DNA of 64,000 nt from Stagonosporopsis chrysanthemi (Eukaryota; Ascomycota; Dothideomycetes; Pleosporales; Didymellaceae): assembly GCA_022560025.1 (NCBI GenBank), contig JAFISE010000148.1, positions 1-64,000 of the forward strand. The letters are read 5' to 3'. Positions within the stretch are counted from its first letter, which is position 1. Each line of letters starts with the position of its first letter. The notes below the pieces were generated by a model. It saw nothing but the letters and a program-made list of their open reading frames with translations. It was not told the origin of the DNA and ran no database searches. Both the position numbers and the translations under genes were made by a program. Of the stretch, positions 10,158 to 19,644 are shown in pieces.

Positions 10158-13109
10158 TCACATAACCATACAGCCCATCCTTTTCTTCCCCTTCTCCTTC
10201 TCCTTGTCCCTGCCTTCCTCCCCCCTTCTCTCCCTCTCGCTCCGCCCATGTCGCCCCCCTCCTGCTCCCGCTCCCCCAACGTGCACATCCACATGCACAC
10301 CCCCTCCTCCCATCCTCGCACTCGTACTCGCACTCGCACCCCAATACCCCTCCGTCCGCAACGGCGGCGCACTCATCGGCACCCCGCCCTCTCGCTGCAA
10401 CCCCACCCCCGCATGCAGCGGCGGCACTAGACGCGGCAAGGGCGGAGCGCGAGGCGAAGCCAGAGACGGAGGCCGGGGCAGAGGCAGCGCCTCCCTCCTG
10501 GCATCCGCGACCTGTTGCCAGCCCCGCTCGCGCCGGGGCACAGGTGTGCTGGTCGGGTTCAAAGGGGGGTTGGGCGGCAGGGGCCGGTCTGGCACGGGGC
10601 GGCGCGCGAGAGGCGCGGAAGAAGCGGAGATGGGAAGGGGTTGATGGAGAGGGATGGGGGGAGCGGTGGGTTGCATGGCGGTATGGGGGTGGGGGACGAG
10701 GGGGACGGAGACTCGGCGGAGGAGCGACGGGTCGGTGGGCGGGGCGGGGGCGGGTGAGGGCTCGGCTGTGCGGCGGGAGAAGAGGGAGGGCCGGCGGGTA
10801 GGGATGGCGGTGGGAAGAGTTGGAGGCGCGGGTTGAGCGGGCTGGGGTCTTTGGTGCTGGCGGGCTGCCGAGGGGCGGCGGTGGATCGAGTCTGAGGAGT
10901 GCGGGGTGGGGTATGTGGTAGGGTGTCTGAGGGAGGGGCGGCGGAGCGAGAGGTCTGTGGCGGAGAGCGAATGCCCTGCGTACTGGTACGGGCCCGAGGG
11001 CGAGAGCTGGGCGGGGTTCACCGTGGCGGACATAGCGGGCAGCGCAGGCACGGGCGGTACGCCTGATTGTGAGCTTGCGCTGCGGCTGCCGCGGCGGATT
11101 GTTGGCGGTGCGTTGGGGTGGCTGAGACTGACGCTTTCGGATTCCTCGGCTTTGGCTGTGTAGGCAGGCGGGGGTGGGACCCAGTTGTCTGCATCGCTCT
11201 CGTGGGGTATCTCGCGCTGGCCCGAGCCGTCAGCGCGACGGTACTCCAAGGGGCGGAACGGGAGGGCACGCAAGTGGCGCCGGTTTGCGGGTGAAACAGC
11301 AGCCACTGTAGCGGCTCTTGCAAGCGACATTTGCGATCGCGGCTGCTGGTTGTCATACGGCATCTCGAAGGCAGCCTGGGCTTCTTCGGCCGTCAGCTCC
11401 TCCTCATCTGCCATCGGCGGAGGTCTGGCCGTGGTGCGAGAGCGCTGAACAGATGAGGGACCACTTCTCGAACTGCGTCGTGGACCGGCCACTTGATCTT
11501 GTGCTCTGCGTTGTGCCAGGGTCCTTGTTCTCATGAGCTCAACCTCTTGGTTGAAATCTAATGAGCCTTCGGGCAGCATCTCCCCAGGGCACAGTGGGTC
11601 CAGGTCGAACTCCGTTTTGGAGATGACCGGCACAACGCATCCAGCAGGGTTGGTCTTGTCGAAGTCCAGGACGATGATGACTCCTCTTGAGCCCATGAGC
11701 ACGTCCGGAACATCGCTCTCAGCCGGGGCTATGCTCGAGTTTCCGACCGCAATAAGACGCTGGATGTTGTTGCCAATCTTGACCCATCGCAGCACACAGA
11801 TCTCCTGATAAGCAGCGTCGCCGAGTTTTGGTATTGCGATGCAGAAGCAAGGCTGAATCGGCGCCTGACCCTTGGCCTTCTCACTTGGCTTGTATTCCCA
11901 GCCGGGCACTTCGTAGATCCAGATATTGGTGGTGCCACGCATTCGTAGAGCGACCGCTGCCAGATCAGCATTGGGCGAGACAGCAGGCATGGCATCGTCG
12001 ACGAACTCAGAGCGCGTCCACCGTTGATGATCAGGTAGGAACATCTTCCTTTGGGTGAAGCGCTGACACGCAATGTCGTATATCCCCCACGAGTCTTCCT
12101 CTGCGTTAAAGGCAAAGAGCTCGTTGAAGGTGCCTGTGTCTGCGTCGGGCAGAAGAGTAGCCTGCCGCGCTATTCTTGCTGTCTCCGGAAAGAGCACAGA
12201 ACCTGTCCACACAGCCTCTGGCGCCTGCGGTATGGGGGCGCCCTCTTCGTCGAGCGGGCCGTCGTAGAGCCCCGGCAGAACGAACAAAGCAGAGCTGTCT
12301 GATTTGCGTGCATATCCGGTAATGAGCAATGTGCGGCCATCGTCAGAGAACTCCAGCGCATCCCCTGCAGGACCAGACAGCGTTCGTCTGGCCGTCACCG
12401 GGGCGTCGGGATATACTGCAACGACTTCAATGCCAAATTTGTTGCCTGTGATCAGGATGCGCGCATCGGGCGAAAGAACGAGGGAGCTAGCTTCATGCAC
12501 CAGCTGGACCGTTCGTCGCATCTTGATTTGCCCCCCCTGCTCGCCGTGGAATTCATACAGATCCACCTGCGACGGGCGCGAGAGCACCGCCAGCAGAAAC
12601 CCGTCTTCTGTAATGTCCATGGCGACAGGCTTGCGCTTGATCTGCAGCGTGCGCGCAAACAGCCTGGGTAGCTGCATAGTCTGGATCAGCCAAATGTTCG
12701 ACGCCGAGTAGACGGCGACATATCTGCCCTTCCTCGAAACACTAAAGTCGAAGCTGTCGGGCAGCGCTGAAGAAGATGCCGAGTTGGACACTAGCTCAAG
12801 CAGCGTGAGGCTGGGGTGCGCATGCGTCGTCGTGGCGGTGGGGCTGCTCGAGGTGGTGGGGCGGCGGTCCTCGTCTGTCATGTTGGAGGTCATGGCTGTC
12901 GAGTAGCCAGACTGGCTTATCGCGGACGAAGACGTGGTTGCGGCGTCGATCGAGGACCCTGCCAATCGAGTGTCGACCGCATCCACACTTGAATTCGAGC
13001 TCGAACTCAGAGCGTCATTGTTGCTGGCGAACGTAGCTTCTTTCCCCTTGGCACCCGTTCTGCTCTCTTCCTGCTGTGTGCTGTTCAGTGAAGCCCTGCG
13101 CCCGACCAT
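10158..13109 (-). CDS. Beta-propeller-like protein with proline-rich tail and CaaX box
   Basis: One uninterrupted exon of 983 residues. The start at 13109 (MVGRRASLNS) is chosen; the frame stays open upstream to 13421 but that part is low-complexity and promoter-like. Layout: Ser/Thr-rich N-terminus (1-110); a WD40-like or related beta-propeller region at about 115-500 with blade-like strings (RKGRYVAVYSASNIWLIQ, DITEDGFLLAVLSRPSQVDLYE, LVLSPDARILITGNKFG, ALEFSDDGRTLLITG); then a long disordered Pro/Ser/Arg-rich tail. The last residues are KEKEKGKKRMGCMVM, a polybasic stretch followed by C-M-V-M, which fits a farnesylation CaaX box. I infer a scaffold tethered to a membrane by a lipid. Similar propeller proteins of unknown function exist in Pezizomycotina (possibly the DUF7165 group; not checked). 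Function unknown. Confidence 0.85.
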   Translation of the reverse strand: MVGRRASLNSTQQEESRTGAKGKEATFASNNDALSSSSNSSVDAVDTRLAGSSIDAATTSSSAISQSGYSTAMTSNMTDEDRRPTTSSSPTATTTHAHPSLTLLELVSNSASSSALPDSFDFSVSRKGRYVAVYSASNIWLIQTMQLPRLFARTLQIKRKPVAMDITEDGFLLAVLSRPSQVDLYEFHGEQGGQIKMRRTVQLVHEASSLVLSPDARILITGNKFGIEVVAVYPDAPVTARRTLSGPAGDALEFSDDGRTLLITGYARKSDSSALFVLPGLYDGPLDEEGAPIPQAPEAVWTGSVLFPETARIARQATLLPDADTGTFNELFAFNAEEDSWGIYDIACQRFTQRKMFLPDHQRWTRSEFVDDAMPAVSPNADLAAVALRMRGTTNIWIYEVPGWEYKPSEKAKGQAPIQPCFCIAIPKLGDAAYQEICVLRWVKIGNNIQRLIAVGNSSIAPAESDVPDVLMGSRGVIIVLDFDKTNPAGCVVPVISKTEFDLDPLCPGEMLPEGSLDFNQEVELMRTRTLAQRRAQDQVAGPRRSSRSGPSSVQRSRTTARPPPMADEEELTAEEAQAAFEMPYDNQQPRSQMSLARAATVAAVSPANRRHLRALPFRPLEYRRADGSGQREIPHESDADNWVPPPPAYTAKAEESESVSLSHPNAPPTIRRGSRSASSQSGVPPVPALPAMSATVNPAQLSPSGPYQYAGHSLSATDLSLRRPSLRHPTTYPTPHSSDSIHRRPSAARQHQRPQPAQPAPPTLPTAIPTRRPSLFSRRTAEPSPAPAPPTDPSLLRRVSVPLVPHPHTAMQPTAPPIPLHQPLPISASSAPLARRPVPDRPLPPNPPLNPTSTPVPRRERGWQQVADARREALPLPRPPSLASPRAPPLPRLVPPLHAGVGLQREGGVPMSAPPLRTEGYWGASASTSARMGGGGVHVDVHVGGAGAGGGRHGRSERERRGEEGRDKEKEKGKKRMGCMVM

Positions 13110-13883
13110 CTTTTGCGGGAGGCAGCACCGCGCCGGTGCTATCGTGTCGATCGTACGCCGGTGGTCAGACCGATCGTCGTGCGTAGTCGAGCAGGTACAA
13201 GGGCTGGCAAGGCTCCATGAGCATGCCTGGGGTTGGCGTTCAGCGATGCACTGCAAAGCGGGGGAACATGGCCAAATGAATCTCGACGCAATACGAGATG
13301 AGGCTATCAGCAAGGTCTGGTGTGGATACCACGGTGCGGGTTTGACGTGCTGGATCGCCCGCTTCCCACTAGTCCCGCGGCGGCGTGCATCCCCACGCTT
13401 CACCGTCGCTATAAATAGCACTCACAATCACACACAAATGCCGCCCCTCGTATAGCAAAAGTCTCCATCAATTACCGCATGGCCCGTGTTCAAGCCATCG
13501 AGACTTTAAAATGCTTCTTGTCTCCGTGTGTCGCTCCTCAGACTGCTTGGAGCTGTGTGTTGCTCCTCTGCCGTGTCTGAAACAAAGCAGCGTGAAGCTG
13601 AGAGAGGACCACACGTTGGCAAGCTGCACTGGCGTTGCAAGTCCGCGCTGTCACCTGTGTGCATACTTCTCGCAATCTCCACGACGACTTGCTCTAAAGC
13701 AAGGCTGCACTAGCGTCCGGTTCCGAAGTGCAGTGCACAAGCTGCCGAGGCACGTGTCGGGGGTTCCAACATGCTTTGCGTGCTAGCCTGAAGTAGAGCA
13801 CTCTGCCTGAAGAATTGTCTTCGCCTCGGGTCAGAGCCGAACGGGTCGGTGAAGAGGGTGTTGGAGTGTTGTGTCTGTTGTCT
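13110..13883. other. Intergenic region, no gene seen
   Basis: Promoter side of the CaaX-tailed gene and 3' flank of the F-box gene. An AT-rich ATAAATAG element at about 13411-13418 is TATA-like for the minus-strand gene. No convincing coding frame. Confidence 0.5.
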
Positions 13884-15131
13884 TCATGCCCTTGCCAATG
13901 TGTTCTTTGTATATGCAGCCCCCTTCTCCAGAAGCAATTGATACTGCTGTATCATCTCTTCTGGACATCGAAATTCGACATGAAAGGGGACGTGCGACAA
14001 GGTCTCCTTCACAGGCAAGATGCCACGGCTCCACCTTGACAATCGACACTCGGCGTACTGCGTAAAGTACGGTATCGGATTGACCGACTGGAAATCTGCA
14101 GCAACGTTGGCCTTGATGTTAACGGCTTCTTGAATCCTCCTGGCATGATCTCGCTGATGATCAACCAGTTCCTGTGGCGTTGCAGTCCAGGTCCCGATGG
14201 CACGATCGCGGATGTAGTGCCGTGTGCTGGTCAAGGCGTGTGGCAAAGTCCACCACTGCTTCCAAAACAGCACTGGACCTTCCGCCAGAACGAACCATGC
14301 CAACCAAGAGCTCCCTTTGCGGAAAAGCCTCTGTCCGTCTATTCCACTGCCCCAATCGAATATCCACGGCTTGTGGTCTGCGCCACTGTTCGCTATAGAC
14401 GTTCGAAACGCAGAGGATAGCAGCATGAACATGAGCTTGTAGTCCTGAGCATTTTGTATTGTCGTCGTCTCAATGAAGGCCAGCCGTCGTTCGAGAATCA
14501 GGTCTTCTACCTGTCGATTGGCCTCGCCTTTGCGTGAGGGACACATCCAAAATATGGGAGTGTCCGACGTGCTCGACTCGCGGGCTTTCGCCGATATCCT
14601 GTGCAGTCGATCCAGGACGCGCCAGCCATTCGCAATGCGGGCTCGCAGCACGTCGCCTTCGACATCTTCAGCCGGGATACCATAACGCTGCTGCATAGGG
14701 TCGTGTGCCATACGGTGACAATCTACAAGGATTGCTGCGAGTTGCTGAGGAATCAGATCGTCGAGCCATTGGACAGTATAGTGCAAGGGTCTGCGCAGCA
14801 AGAGGTTGTGGCTGTGGGTGAAGGTAACCCGCGCGGCCGCGGGGGCTATTGTGTTGATGTACTCGAGAATGAGGCTTCTAGACCTCCTGTCGGTCAATTG
14901 CAGAGCGCGTAATTCGTCGATAGTGCACTCGGAGTAAATGAGAACGAGAACGTCGTCTGGCAAGTCGGTAAAGCGAATGCGCTCTCCGTTACGTTTGGCG
15001 GCTGTTCTACGACAGCGCACCAGGGAGAACATCGTCAGCGATTGCGAATATGAGAGACTACAACCAAGCAGCGCGACTGACGAACGAGCGAACGATGCGT
15101 AGCCCAGATCACTACGGCGCAACTGATTCAT
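13884..15131 (-). CDS. F-box domain protein
   Basis: Single exon of 415 residues if translation begins at 15131, or 382 if it begins at the second ATG (15032, MFSLVRCRR). The second start puts the F-box near the N-terminus and is equally plausible. The F-box is RFTDLPDDVLVLIYSE followed by the helix around LRALQLTDRRSRSLI, so the protein probably docks on Skp1 in an SCF ubiquitin ligase. The remaining 330 residues contain no LRR, WD40 or Kelch repeats that I can recognise. Trp and aromatic residues are clustered at about 255-310 (WIFDWGSGIDG, WLAWFVLAEGPVLFWKQWW). Fungal genomes carry many such orphan F-box genes. The substrate cannot be predicted. Confidence 0.8.
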   Translation of the reverse strand: MNQLRRSDLGYASFARSSVALLGCSLSYSQSLTMFSLVRCRRTAAKRNGERIRFTDLPDDVLVLIYSECTIDELRALQLTDRRSRSLILEYINTIAPAAARVTFTHSHNLLLRRPLHYTVQWLDDLIPQQLAAILVDCHRMAHDPMQQRYGIPAEDVEGDVLRARIANGWRVLDRLHRISAKARESSTSDTPIFWMCPSRKGEANRQVEDLILERRLAFIETTTIQNAQDYKLMFMLLSSAFRTSIANSGADHKPWIFDWGSGIDGQRLFRKGSSWLAWFVLAEGPVLFWKQWWTLPHALTSTRHYIRDRAIGTWTATPQELVDHQRDHARRIQEAVNIKANVAADFQSVNPIPYFTQYAECRLSRWSRGILPVKETLSHVPFHVEFRCPEEMIQQYQLLLEKGAAYTKNTLARA

Positions 15132-16466
15132 TCAAAGGACCGAGGCGAAATTACTCAAGGCATGGATCATGTTCCTGCTGCGCGGCTGAAGCGGATGGCG
15201 ATCAGTCCGCTTGCTCATTCTAGACACTGCCTGACCTGGAAGCAGCAGACGAGGTTGGGACTGTGCCAGATGCATGGCTATGAAACGCAAGCGACACGTG
15301 ACGGCCGACGAAGTAGAGGGTTCTTAGGTACTGATCACAAGGCGTAGCTCTGGTCCGGGCGAATCACCAATAGAGAGCTGTCTCTTGAGGGATACGTACG
15401 CGCAGCATCATGTTTGCGACGAACGCGCGAGGCTATATTACTGGATGCCTGGGAGTTGCTTGTGTACATGAATCGCGTTGGTCTATTGTGTGGTGGGGTG
15501 GGGTTGCAGAGCCTCAGCCGGGGAGGAGCGGTCTAACTGCGGCGATGTTTCCACTGCACAACCTTTGCATCTCACGTCAAGACTCACGTCAAGGATCCTG
15601 CGATTTCAATGTACAAATGCTTATCATAATGCATTGCGAGATTTCTGGAAAGAGGCTGGATGATTGGAACAGTCGCCATCGCAGCCACTCATGGGCAAAT
15701 CCATCATTAGATCTGTCAGACGCGGATCTGTCAAACGCGGATCTGTCAGACGCTGATCTGTCAGACGCAGATCTCAGTCGCAGATTCCCACCACCTTCTA
15801 CACAGTATGTATTGACCAGCAAGACTGTGCTGGTGTCGTCTGAGGTCTACAATACAACACGTCGTTGTATGCAGCTTGCAGCTCCCAACCTGGTCCTCTT
15901 CTCAGCTCCACTTGGCAAGGTCATCAGTTCTCTTGACAGGCCTCTAGGCTTCGTGCCTCGCGACACCTTTATTCGTTTCGATAAAATGAGGTCTCAGCTC
16001 TGGCGTCGTGCACCCATCAGCTGGCGCGCCGAAAGGCTTAGCCGGGCCCGAGGAACGCCACATGCAGATGTGCCTGGTCGTTGCGGCACAAAGTAGACGC
16101 TAACTGCTGTACAGGTGTCGAACTCTATGAAGGCTGAGAACGTGATGTCGACCCAAGTAGCCTGCAGCAGTCATCCCTAACCCATGTCCGGCTAGAGGCT
16201 GCATTAGCAACATGGAGAGACTCGGTACTACCAGCTTGCTGTTGGCCAGCGTTGAATTTGTTGGCCGTGTCTGGCATAACGCATCCGCCCCCACCTGAAC
16301 CACGAGAGGCTGGACTTGCGCCAAAGCTGCGGGCTGTGTAATTTTGAGTATGGGCATCTGTCATGTCAATCAATGTTTCTTCTCTTAACCTAGAAGCTAC
16401 GCCCGCTCGTCCCGACACTTCAGCCTGCTCCAACTCAATGCTCCAAGGGAAACGCTGATTATAACA
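15132..16466. other. Intergenic region containing a 15-bp minisatellite
   Basis: Separates the F-box gene from the sensor-like gene. A 228-codon open frame (15410-16096) crosses it but has no recognisable domain and is judged not a gene. The only structured element seen is the 15-bp array at 15710-15769. Confidence 0.55.
15710..15769. repeat. 15-bp minisatellite, 4 copies
   Basis: Four copies of GATCTGTCAGACGCG, with one or two mismatches each, and a degenerate fifth copy to about 15783. In one frame the unit reads as Asp-Leu-Ser-Asp-Ala, which happens to fit the A(D/N)LXX rule of pentapeptide repeats. The array is too short to form a beta-helix and is treated as DNA repeat. Confidence 0.9.
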
Positions 16467-17733
16467 ATGTTTCAACGCCTACAATCGATCGCGCTCGCTG
16501 CCTCAGCCTTGTCGTCCCTTGTGACTGCTGAGCCAGCAGACCCAACCATTACCGCTGCCGCTGTATTGCCAAGGCAAAATAAAGCAAACTTCATTGGCTT
16601 CCTTAAAGTCAACGGCAGTTCGTGTAAGTGCTCCAATCCATATACTCAATCTTAGCTGACCACATCACCAGACAGCAGTGCCGACTGTAAGTCCCTTATC
16701 AAACAAGACTCCACTCGCCTTACTGACCTGACCAGGCGATCCTGGCCTCACATGGTACCAGGATGGAGATTATGCCCAATGTTGTACAACCACCCTTTCT
16801 CACTGCTACGCGGCGACAGCTTGCGTTGGGGGCTCACAGATCTATACTTATCCCGACCTCTCGAGCAAGTTGACGATTGCATGTACCGACAACTATAATA
16901 ATCCTACACTCTCAATCTGCAACACAATTTTCATCTTCGAGAATCTTCAGGACTCCAATCCCAGGACAAATATCAACTGCGGAGATACTGATGTCAACTG
17001 GTCATATTACCGCGATCTCCCAGCTTCGGCCACTGAGGCTACCTCGACAGAAGACATCAACACTGTCCCAAGTAAGCTACACGCATCGCAAGTTACCCGA
17101 AACCTAGGCTGATGAAATAAAGCAAACTCACTCCCCGGCATACCTATTACCAGCTCCACTCAACCTGCCAAACCAGGGTCAAGCTCGAAGGCATGGCTCG
17201 CAGGCGCAGTCGCCGGTCCGATCATAGGTCTTGCACTTGTCGGAGTAGGTGTATGGCTCTGCCTCCGCCGCAAGAAGAAGGCTACCCAGATGGCCCAGCA
17301 TGGGACCGCATCCATGGCACCTATTGATCCTTCGCAGCCTCCAGTAGGCGTTGGCGGCTACACCGATTCAAAGCCTCAATTCCAGCCTGCACTCCCCACA
17401 TACTACAATCAACCCGGACAGCCCGACATTTACGCACAGCAAGCGTACCCCCAGCAAGGCGGCTTCTCGCCCCCGCAGATGTCGCCTGCCCCGCAATACG
17501 ATTTCCAGTCTGCTTACAATGCCAACGCGAACCCGCCCCCGGCACCGTACGCGAACGACGTCAAGTTTGAGGCCAGGGGTGGAGCCGCAGAGCTTGGTGG
17601 CGATAGCACTGGAATCGCCCCGGCTTCTTCGAGCGCGCCAACATCACCTCGACCAGATGCGGCTCCTCCTGCCAACGTTGCTGAGATGAGTGGAACGAAC
17701 ACAGCACCTGGTCATTCCGCGAAGCCACAGTAG
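16467..17733 (+). CDS. Single-pass surface protein, cell-wall-sensor-like, with 15-nt microexon
   Basis: Four exons: 16467-16623, 16672-16686 (only 15 nt), 16736-17071 and 17123-17733, with introns of 48, 49 and 51 nt, giving 372 residues. Signal peptide at about 1-21, cleaved after LVTA. The extracellular domain (to about 165) has eight cysteines including a CC pair. A Ser/Thr/Pro-rich linker leads to one membrane helix at about 194-217 with a G-rich face (GAVAGPIIGLALVGVGVW), then RRKKK as stop-transfer. The cytosolic tail is about 150 residues, rich in Pro, Gln, Tyr and Ser. This is the architecture of Mid2/Wsc-like wall sensors and related fungal surface proteins, but the Cys domain is not a WSC domain that I recognise. 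The microexon keeps frame and encodes part of YSSADC; skipping it would also keep frame. Confidence 0.82.
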
Positions 17734-17934
17734 CAGATGGACCATGATTCGAGCGCAATTATTTCTTCTGTATGGATGGGGCTGTCGCGGTGTAAAGTCC
17801 AACGATCTTTTTATCGTACGTTCACTCCCAAATTGTAATTTTGGCGGGTTCTGCGCTGAACGGGTGCGATGGAGGCGGCAAGTTGTACATATTTTAGCTA
17901 TGACCCCTTGTGTCACTATATATCTCTGACAACA

Positions 17935-18912
17935 TTACGCCGAATATCCACCTTTGAGAAAATCAGCGATTTTCCCTTCCATCCATCTGGTGTCCTCTTC
18001 ATGTGCACCGCCTCCAGCGATATGGCCCCAGATACTGGGCACAACCGCCACCCGTCCACCTTTCAAGTACTTTGCCTCCCTCTCACTAGCCTTTGGGCGG
18101 AAATACTGATCCGTCTCACACGGCATAAGTAACACTCGAGCATCAATGTGCTTCAACGCCTTGACCAAATCACCACCAAAACTCTGCCCACACCGCGAAA
18201 TATCACCGCGCTGCCACATCCCCAGCATGGCCAACAGATCCTCTCCAGTCCACCCCTCATACCCCTTGAACGTCGCATTCTCATCCCACGCCTCCAGCGA
18301 CTCAAACCCCATCTCCCTGTACAGCTCCTGATCGAACCACTCCGCGCTCGTCAACCACGCCGAATAGCCCTTCCCAAACGCCCTAATCCCCGCCTGCGCA
18401 TCCCTCGCATTCTGCAGCCCAGCCTTCGGGCCCTCCAGGAACTGGAAGTTGTGCTGTGAGGTCTTGGCCGACGAGCACACGACGACGGCGTTCTTGACAA
18501 ACGACCGGTGCGTCGCGAGCCAGTGGTACGTCATCTGGCCGCCCATGGAGAACCCCAGCATTACGTCGACCTCGTCGATGTTCAGTTGCTGGGTGAGCAG
18601 TGCGTGCTGCGCTTTCACGCAGTCCATGTAGTCCAGTGTAGCGGGGAAGTTGTCGGTGTTTGAGGGCGAGGAGGACTCGCCGTTGCCGAGGAGCGCGATG
18701 ACGATGACCTTGTAGTCTCTGAGCGCGTAGTCGGCGTGGTTCAGCGTGGTGGATATGCGGCCCCGGAAGCAGGTGTGGACGACGGCAATTTTCTCCTGGC
18801 GCGGATTGAGGATTTGGTAGGCGATGCGGACTTTGGGGAGTGTGTCGCCATTGTGGAATGTGAAGTTGGAGATTTCATAATATTGGACTGGTGGCAGGCC
18901 TTGAGAGGACAT
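17935..18912 (-). CDS. Alpha/beta hydrolase, homoserine O-acetyltransferase-like family
   Basis: Single exon, 325 residues, no signal peptide. The nucleophile elbow is GFSMGGQ with Ser122. The likely acid is Asp268 in CETDQYF and the likely base is His297 in IWGHIAGG; together they make the usual catalytic triad. Sequence blocks (FHNGDTLPKVRIAYQ, TTLNHADYALRDYKVIVI, LGNGESSSPSNT) follow the MetX/Met2-like subgroup of fungal hydrolases annotated as homoserine acetyltransferase family. True Met2 enzymes are longer and have a different lid, so a methionine-pathway role is unlikely and the substrate is unknown. Transcribed toward the sensor-like gene; their stop codons are about 200 bp apart. Confidence 0.88.
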   Translation of the reverse strand: MSSQGLPPVQYYEISNFTFHNGDTLPKVRIAYQILNPRQEKIAVVHTCFRGRISTTLNHADYALRDYKVIVIALLGNGESSSPSNTDNFPATLDYMDCVKAQHALLTQQLNIDEVDVMLGFSMGGQMTYHWLATHRSFVKNAVVVCSSAKTSQHNFQFLEGPKAGLQNARDAQAGIRAFGKGYSAWLTSAEWFDQELYREMGFESLEAWDENATFKGYEGWTGEDLLAMLGMWQRGDISRCGQSFGGDLVKALKHIDARVLLMPCETDQYFRPKASEREAKYLKGGRVAVVPSIWGHIAGGGAHEEDTRWMEGKIADFLKGGYSA

Positions 18913-19644
18913 GGTGAAGGCTGGTCTTTTTTTCTATTTTAGGTACGATTGGATGTTCTTGAAATGTTACTACGTGGTACGTGATGCGAAGGTTGTGAAG
19001 AGTAAACGATGACGTAACAAAGCGCAATTGTGCATCCGATGACGGTGCCACTGAGCCACACCATCACCAGCACATGTACAAAACATCTTCGTCCTTGGTG
19101 TATCACCCTATACAAACATCCCTGGGTCTTTCTGGCTGTCACCACACTCTGATTCTCATTGTCAACAGCGGTTTCGTCGCCTACGACAGCATCGTCCCGC
19201 CACGCACGCGCAGAAAGTGATCAAACGTCAAACGAATACACCTCTCTCTGACTATACCTATACGCCATGCACTTCCTATGCTACGGACGTCTTGCTCTGG
19301 GCGTAGCTCTGCCGGCGATGGCCATCTATTTCACACCGAAAGACGAAGCTCCGAAGGACCACCCGCTGAAAACTTTCCAGAAAATACACTCCAGCTCATG
19401 ATATACACTATGGTACACTCGGCTCCTCCAGGAAAGGCTATTCTCTAGGGCGAAGAGCATCGGTTGGAGCCGTCGTTGAGCCTCGGTCCGCCCCACACGC
19501 CCCACACCACAGTGCGCGAATTTCGAGTCAACACTCGCCTATTGCGTCTCGAGTTTGGTTCAGAAGATGTATCGAAGCCCCCTCATCATTGTTTGCATTC
19601 ATACACTTTTAAATCCATCGAGTTTTCCATCAAAGCAGTAATCC
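18913..19644. other. Region between hydrolase and tRNA, one small ORF
   Basis: Apart from the 44-codon open frame at 19267-19401 (listed separately), nothing coding is seen. A TTTTAAAT stretch at about 19607-19614 sits roughly 30-38 bp upstream of the tRNA 5' half and is a possible TFIIIB/TATA site. Confidence 0.45.
19267..19401 (+). CDS. Candidate 44-residue membrane microprotein
   Basis: ATG-initiated frame of 44 codons. Residues 7-21 (GRLALGVALPAMAIY) form one hydrophobic helix, followed by a charged, Lys/Pro-rich tail (FTPKDEAPKDHPLK) that ends HSSS. The shape resembles small single-span proteins of the inner mitochondrial membrane or a short signal-anchor protein, but I recognise no family. 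It stands alone with no clear neighbour relation and could be chance. Evidence is limited to the helix-plus-tail composition and a continuous frame. Confidence 0.25.
   Translation: MHFLCYGRLALGVALPAMAIYFTPKDEAPKDHPLKTFQKIHSSS

Noticed and set aside
13110..13421. 104-codon N-terminal extension of the CaaX-tailed protein
   Set aside because: In frame but Arg/Cys/Ser-rich, promoter-like DNA with a TATA-like element; the ATG at 13109 begins a sensible N-terminus.
15410..16096. 228-codon open frame with DLSDA repeats
   Set aside because: The pentapeptide resemblance rests on a four-copy minisatellite; no flanking domain, signal or intron pattern.
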